64,000 nucleotides of DNA, from assembly GCF_004339525.1 (NCBI RefSeq), contig NZ_SMGE01000001.1, positions 5,704,001-5,768,000 on the forward strand, in the 5' to 3' direction. Shown here in pieces: positions 59,648-64,000 of this stretch; positions within the stretch are counted from its first letter, which is position 1, and each line of letters begins with the position of its first letter. Position numbers and translations under genes: made by a program. The DNA is from Flavobacterium sp. 90. GTDB taxonomy: Bacteria; Bacteroidota; Bacteroidia; Flavobacteriales; Flavobacteriaceae. Below the pieces are notes generated by a model. That model ran no database searches. It saw nothing but the letters and a program-made list of their open reading frames with translations, and was not told the origin of the DNA.

Positions 59648-60532
59648 ATGAAATATTTTTCTAAAACAGCTGTTGCATTTTTATTGGCAATTGCCACAAT
59701 GACAGCGCAGGAATTGCCAAAAGCCAGTATTATAAAAGCTTTGAAAACTAAAAAAATCAGCATTTATACCGTTGTTGCTCCACCTGAAATGTTTACCAAT
59801 ACTACACACGTTATTGAACTGCCGCATGAATTAATTGTAGTTGATGGTCAATTTTATGCTCCCTATGCGCAGCAAGTCAAAAAATTAACCGACAGCCTAA
59901 AAAAACCAGTTACCAGATTTTATATCTCACATGACCATCCTGATCATTATCTTGGTTTTGGAGATGCTTTTCCGAATGTTCCGGTTTATGCCCTCGAAGA
60001 AACAAAGGAAGGAATCGAAAAAGCAGGACAACAGGTTTTAGAACAAAGGCAAAAACAATTTGGCAGCATCATTGCTACCTCACTTAACAAACCATCTCAT
60101 GTTCAAAAAACAGGAAAAGAAGTTATCGATGGCGTTACTTTTATTTTTGAAAAATCATTGAATAATGAAGATGCTGTTTCACTTGTAATTAAAATTCCAG
60201 AAGTAAAAACCAATATTTTACAAGATATTGTCTACAACAAAACACATCTATTTATAGCTGGAAATACTGATGGATGGCGAAAAGCAATTAAAAAAGAAGA
60301 AAGCAATAAAAAATATACTTTGATTTTGCCAGGACATGGAAATCCAACTGATCGAAGTATATTTGAAACTGATCTTAAATATCTTGATTTTGTAAACAAA
60401 ACACTTTCCGAGTCAAAATCAAAAGAAGAGTATAAAGCAAAAATATTAGCAGAATATCCAGATTACGGAGGTGAGCATTTGATTGACATTTACCTGGCTT
60501 ATTATCTAAAATGGGACTGGGCAAAAAAATAA
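59648..60532 (+). CDS. Metallo-beta-lactamase-fold hydrolase, exported paralogue
   Basis: The 294-residue protein is a paralogue of the preceding one (shared THVIELPHELIVVDGQFYA, RFYISHDHPDHYLGFGDAF, LPGHGNPTD) with an added signal peptide, MKYFSKTAVAFLLAIATMTAQ. It is therefore periplasmic. The metal ligands HDHPDH, the aspartate in LQDIVYNKTH and the last histidine in PGHG are kept. As in its neighbour, the middle GHTPG histidine is missing. A terminator just after it separates it from the propeller gene. Confidence 0.85.
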   Translation: MKYFSKTAVAFLLAIATMTAQELPKASIIKALKTKKISIYTVVAPPEMFTNTTHVIELPHELIVVDGQFYAPYAQQVKKLTDSLKKPVTRFYISHDHPDHYLGFGDAFPNVPVYALEETKEGIEKAGQQVLEQRQKQFGSIIATSLNKPSHVQKTGKEVIDGVTFIFEKSLNNEDAVSLVIKIPEVKTNILQDIVYNKTHLFIAGNTDGWRKAIKKEESNKKYTLILPGHGNPTDRSIFETDLKYLDFVNKTLSESKSKEEYKAKILAEYPDYGGEHLIDIYLAYYLKWDWAKK

Positions 60533-60533
60533 A

Positions 60534-60563
60534 AAAAAAACGGTCTTTAAGACCGTTTTTTTA
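60534..60563 (+). terminator. Rho-independent terminator after the MBL pair
   Basis: AAAAAAACGGTC pairs with GACCGTTTTTTT around TTTAA. Confidence 0.9.
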
Positions 60564-60645
60564 ATAACTGCTATTTAAAGTTTTCAAATATTTAAATTAT
60601 CTTCATAACCAAAAGAATAATATTCAAATTCATAAAATAAACACT

Positions 60646-61503
60646 ATGGAAAAATTCTTTTTGATAGTCGCTTTTACAATACTTTCAGCAGGCATAAAAG
60701 CACAAACTATTAAAGATTTTGCACAGCCTGAGAGCATAAATTCTGACGGAAAGTATTTTTATATAACTAATATTGGTACAAATCCTGATCCAGCAGCGGC
60801 GGATGGAGATGGATATATCAGTAAAGTAGATTGCAATGGAAAAATTATAGTAAAAAGTATTACCACTGAAAAACTAAATGCGCCAAAAGGTACGGCTGTA
60901 CTCAATAACATTTTGTACACTGCCGATTTGGAAAGAATTGTCGGGATTGATTTAAGAACTGGTAAAAAAGTAAAAGAAATAAGTCTTGCAAAATATCATA
61001 CTGTATTTACTAATGATCTGACTGTAAAAAACAGTACTACTTTGTTTGTTTCTGCTACTGATACAGGAGCTATTTTTGAAGTCAATCTAAAAACAGGAAG
61101 AGCAACTGAAATAGTCAATCTAAAAGGCGTTAATGGAATTTTTTATGATACGAAAAAGAACCAATTGTTTGTCTGCAGTTTTATATTCGAAAATCCTAAT
61201 GCAGGACAGATTGGTGTTGTAAAATGGAAAAAAAACAAAGCTGTTTATGAAAGAATTGGAAATTTTAGCGGAGCTTTTGACGGATTGTGGCTTTTGGATG
61301 AAAATACACTGCTGGTTTCAAATTGGGCTGCACTAGATCATGCAGCAGGTTTTTTGGAAAAAATTAATTTGAAGAAAAATACAGCTGTAAAACTAGAATT
61401 GCCTCTTGTGTACGGTCCTGCAGATTTTTTTGTTGATGTAAAACAAAAAAGCATTATAATTCCGATCGTTTTAGAAGGAAAAATAGTGATTGCAAAATAT
61501 TAA
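60646..61503 (+). CDS. Exported SMP-30/beta-propeller-like protein
   Basis: The 285-residue protein starts with a signal peptide (FFLIVAFTILSAGIKAQ). The mature part shows repeated four-strand blades: ITTEKLNAPKGTAVLNNILYTADLERIVGIDLRTGKKVKEI, FTNDLTVKNSTTLFVSATDTGAIFEVNLKTGRATEI, and so on. This is the layout of a six-bladed SMP-30/gluconolactonase-like propeller. Calcium or metal-binding acids are possible (NDLTVK, PADFFVD) but not certain. The cluster context (two MBL proteins and an AraC regulator) suggests a lactone or ester substrate; this is inference. Confidence 0.7.
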   Translation: MEKFFLIVAFTILSAGIKAQTIKDFAQPESINSDGKYFYITNIGTNPDPAAADGDGYISKVDCNGKIIVKSITTEKLNAPKGTAVLNNILYTADLERIVGIDLRTGKKVKEISLAKYHTVFTNDLTVKNSTTLFVSATDTGAIFEVNLKTGRATEIVNLKGVNGIFYDTKKNQLFVCSFIFENPNAGQIGVVKWKKNKAVYERIGNFSGAFDGLWLLDENTLLVSNWAALDHAAGFLEKINLKKNTAVKLELPLVYGPADFFVDVKQKSIIIPIVLEGKIVIAKY

Positions 61504-61532
61504 ATTGGTTTAAATTCCTTTATACAATAAAT

Positions 61533-62390
61533 ATGTTAAAAGTTAATTTTGAGAAAAATAAATATGGTGCAGAATTACTGCTTGATTGTGTTGAACTCTC
61601 TGAAATTTCAGATCAGAGTATTGGCATGAAAGAACTGCATATTACTAATTTTTATGAGATTTTCTTTTTTATGGAAGGCACAGGAAGTATTCTTCTTGAA
61701 GAAAAACATATCGAGATTAATGCGCCTTGTGTTCTTTTCCTTCGTCCGGGTCTGCCGCGTCAATGGGAATTAGGTGCAGTAAAAAAATGTATGGTAATTT
61801 TTTTCGAAGGTGCTTTTATAGAAACTTTTTTAAAAGACCCTCTTTTTCTTCATCGTCTTTATTACTTTTTAGGAGGAACATTTTCATCAATACTTTCGCT
61901 ATCAGAAAATGAAATACAAATGTTTGAAAACCTTTTATTGGCAGTAAAAAAAGAAATTAGCAATCTTAAAAATGACAGCCATCAGCTTCTTAGGGCCTAT
62001 TTGTACCAATTATTGATACTTTTAAACCGAGATTATACTAAAAATTATGATTTGAGAGGCAATCTTTATGAAAACTTAAATATGCTAAAATTCAAGGAAT
62101 TAATAAAACAAAATATCAAAGAAAAGCAAACCGTAAAAGAATATGCTGCACTTTTGAATATAAACCGGAATAAACTTAACCAGCTCTGCCACGAAATATT
62201 TGCCAAAGATGCAAGTGATATTATTAAAAATGAATTGGTAGAATCCTGTAAATATGATTTACTGACAACAGACAAAACTATTACTGAGATTAGTTATGAT
62301 CATAATTTTTCTGCTCCATCTAATTTTGTCCGTTTTTTTAAAGCAATGGCGAATGTTTCACCGGCAGTTTATCGTACTCAATATATTTAG
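61533..62390 (+). CDS. AraC-family transcriptional regulator
   Basis: The 285-residue protein has an N-terminal cupin-like sensing domain (FYEIFFFMEGTGSILLEEKHIEINAPCVLFLRPGLPRQWEL, about 40-85). A C-terminal double HTH follows: KQTVKEYAALLNINRNKLNQLCHEIFAKDASDIIKNELV, then KTITEISYDHNFSAPSNFVRFFKAMANVSPAVYR. It starts 29 nt after the propeller gene and probably shares its transcript. The direct repeats upstream of the first MBL gene are a plausible target. The effector is unknown. Confidence 0.9.
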   Translation: MLKVNFEKNKYGAELLLDCVELSEISDQSIGMKELHITNFYEIFFFMEGTGSILLEEKHIEINAPCVLFLRPGLPRQWELGAVKKCMVIFFEGAFIETFLKDPLFLHRLYYFLGGTFSSILSLSENEIQMFENLLLAVKKEISNLKNDSHQLLRAYLYQLLILLNRDYTKNYDLRGNLYENLNMLKFKELIKQNIKEKQTVKEYAALLNINRNKLNQLCHEIFAKDASDIIKNELVESCKYDLLTTDKTITEISYDHNFSAPSNFVRFFKAMANVSPAVYRTQYI

Positions 62391-62456
62391 TTTAAAGAAA
62401 GTAGAAATAATTAACTACACTTCTATGCTTTTTATTCTGTTTTAATTCTTAAGTAT

Positions 62457-62602
62457 TAACCGCAAGTACACTAAGATTCTTATCTAATAGTAAGTTTAAA
62501 AAACACAAAGTTCGCAAAGCTGTATCAACACAAAGCTTTGCGAACTTTGTATTTTTATAAAATCCGATATGTATAAAAAAACTTTGCTCACGATAGCTAT
62601 CG
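62457..62602. repeat. Hairpin repeats of the CGCAAAG family plus a CGATAGCTATCG palindrome
   Basis: ACAAAGTTCGCAAAGC (62505-62520) is exactly complementary to GCTTTGCGAACTTTGT (62535-62550). The sequence before it, TAACCGCAAGTACACTAAGA, is like that at 21,722. The hairpin is followed by ATTTTTAT and could end the AraC transcript. CGATAGCTATCG at 62591-62602 matches the palindrome at 6,155-6,168. Confidence 0.65.
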
Positions 62603-63059
62603 GGATTGCAGTTAAAATAATTAGTCAATACAAAATATTTTAAATTTCTCCACAGGTTTTTGTGTTGATTCGTTTACTATCTAATATTTTATGGTTCAAA
62701 TTTTTTCAACTCAAATTCTGGATGGATGGTACAACCAAAATTCTAACGTAAGCTATATGAATTTTGAGCTACAGTAAGCAATTGATTCGATAAAAGAAAT
62801 ATCACTGTTTTCTTAGACTTTTCTATTGTCATAAATTTATTCAGATAAATAACAATATCGAAGGTGATATTCGCATAGATTTTTACAAGAACTCTTTGGA
62901 GAGCGAGGGATATTATTGGATGTGCTAGTTTAGCTTGTGCTCTGAATTTTGCTTAAAATTCAGTTCGGAATTTTTATTTGTAATCTTTTATTATACATTT
63001 ACGCAACTGTCACAAAAGGCAAACCGTTAGTTAGAATTCAATAAAAAGTCAAAAAAAAC
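62603..63059. other. Spacer with no recognisable gene
   Basis: About 450 bp, many stop codons in all frames. The stretch near 62,890-62,990 (GGATGTGCTAGTTTAGCTTG, AATTTTGCTTAAAATTCAG) looks like decayed mobile or repeat sequence but cannot be assigned. Confidence 0.4.
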
Positions 63060-64000
63060 ATGAAATCAATTCAATCAATAACTTTTATTTTATTATTTAT
63101 AACACAATTAGGTTTTACACAAAGCAAGAAAGAAAAATTAGAACAACTTTTTGAATTTTACAATCAACAAAATCTATTTAACGGTTCTGTTTTTATTTCT
63201 GAAAAAGGAGAAACTTTACTAGATAAAGGTTATGGATTATCAAATGTAGCTTTAAAAAAGGAAAATAGCGCTAACAGCATTTTTCAAATATATTCCATTA
63301 CAAAAACTTTTACAGCAACGGTAATTTTAAAATTAGTAGAAGAAAAAAAACTTTCATTACAGGATAAGCTTTCAAAGTTTTATCCAGATTATCCCGATGC
63401 AAGTGCTATTTCAATTGAAAGTTTGTTAACCCATACCTCTGGAATTTATGACTATACCAGAGGAAATGATATGAAAGACCAAACGGAAAAATCATTTATT
63501 GAATTTCAAAAAACAAAACCTTTGGATTTTCCAGTTGGAACTGATTGGAGTTATTCTAACTCGGGATATTATTTTCTAGGCTATATAATTCAAAAAGTTA
63601 CTGGAATAAGCTACGAAAAAGCAGTTGAAAAATACATATTTAAACCATTGAAAATGACACAAAGTGGTTTTGCTTTTAAAAATCTAAAAAGTGAAAATAA
63701 AACCATTGGCTATGAGATTTTTACAGAAAAAGAACAAAAACCATCAATTGTTTATGATCCACCTATGCCTTTTGCAGCTGGTGGAATATACTCAACTGTT
63801 GAAGATTTAAACAAATATTATAATGGACTAAAAAATTACAAAATTATCTCCAAACAAAGTTTAGAAAAAGCATATACGCCTTTCAAAAACAATTATGGTT
63901 ATGGCTGGATTACAATGCCAATGTTTAAAAAAATGACAGTTGGTCATAGTGGTTATGCAGCTGGTTTTTGTAGCAATTTTGTTCAAATTCCCGAAGATGA
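63060..64000 (+). CDS. Serine hydrolase (class C beta-lactamase/DD-peptidase fold), 3' end outside window
   Basis: The gene starts at ATG 63060 and runs off the window after 313 residues without a stop. A signal peptide (SITFILLFITQLGFTQ) precedes the domain. The catalytic motifs are SITK (Ser79, Lys82) in FQIYSITKTFTATVI, YSN in TDWSYSNSGYYFLGYII, and HSG in GHSGYAAGF in place of KTG. LLTHTSGIYDY is also typical. These proteins hydrolyse esters or peptides in the periplasm; true beta-lactamase activity is uncommon. Confidence 0.92.
   Translation, partial: MKSIQSITFILLFITQLGFTQSKKEKLEQLFEFYNQQNLFNGSVFISEKGETLLDKGYGLSNVALKKENSANSIFQIYSITKTFTATVILKLVEEKKLSLQDKLSKFYPDYPDASAISIESLLTHTSGIYDYTRGNDMKDQTEKSFIEFQKTKPLDFPVGTDWSYSNSGYYFLGYIIQKVTGISYEKAVEKYIFKPLKMTQSGFAFKNLKSENKTIGYEIFTEKEQKPSIVYDPPMPFAAGGIYSTVEDLNKYYNGLKNYKIISKQSLEKAYTPFKNNYGYGWITMPMFKKMTVGHSGYAAGFCSNFVQIPED

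Overview
The window is a piece of a low-GC chromosome of a Bacteroidota bacterium, most likely a Flavobacterium. Four things point there. Many genes have promoters of the Bacteroidota type (TTTG or TTG, about 19 nt, then TAnnTTTG) and no Shine-Dalgarno sequence. There is a type IX secretion substrate with a gliding-type C-terminal domain next to a PorP/SprF protein. Most protein families are typical of flavobacteria. Spacers carry the palindromic repeats seen in these genomes, and one spacer holds an RNA element resembling Flavo-1.

Layout. 1-6,000: the 5' part of an M1 aminopeptidase gene; a REP-associated (RAYT) transposase gene that carries copies of the REP palindrome inside its own reading frame; a PP-loop ATPase, a DUF1697 protein, a lipoprotein and RecG. 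6,100-8,700: an RNA element, then a leftward group encoding a PAS protein, a kinase-like membrane sensor and a thioredoxin-fold protein. 9,100-15,800: a tripartite RND efflux operon followed by a bestrophin channel. 15,800-19,000: a type IX secretion substrate and PorP/SprF partner. 19,200-25,200: pheT, a membrane protein/kinase/LuxR regulator operon, apt and tRNA-Arg(ACG). 25,300-28,000: an XRE regulator and two poorly known proteins. 28,200-29,800: a nitroreductase-ohrR-ohr peroxide operon with a clear palindromic operator. 29,900-33,400: a TonB-dependent siderophore receptor and PepSY membrane protein. 33,500-37,800: a photolyase neighbourhood with two SDR proteins and a TIGR03643 protein.

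38,100-43,900 is a compact sugar locus: LacI regulator, PfkB kinase, sugar MFS permease, outer-membrane porin and a ketose 3-epimerase with all four metal ligands. Three identical LacI-type operators lie in it. The set fits uptake of a rare ketohexose, epimerisation to fructose and phosphorylation. 44,000-48,800 holds an Lrp regulator, a BASS-family transporter, and a core methionine synthase (MesD type) with its DUF1852 partner (MesX), divergent from a nitroreductase. 49,200-58,000 is a two-component system plus a heavy-metal RND efflux system (adaptor, CzcA-type pump, TolC-like channel, small barrel). 58,800-62,400 encodes two related metallo-beta-lactamase-fold proteins, an exported propeller-like protein and an AraC regulator. 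The window ends inside a serine hydrolase gene.

The observations most worth following are the REP palindromes nested in phase within the transposase gene, the MesD/MesX methionine synthase locus, the repeated LacI operators of the sugar locus, the OhrR-like operator, and several families of dispersed hairpin-forming intergenic repeats. I found no CRISPR array, rRNA operon, prophage or complete insertion sequence.
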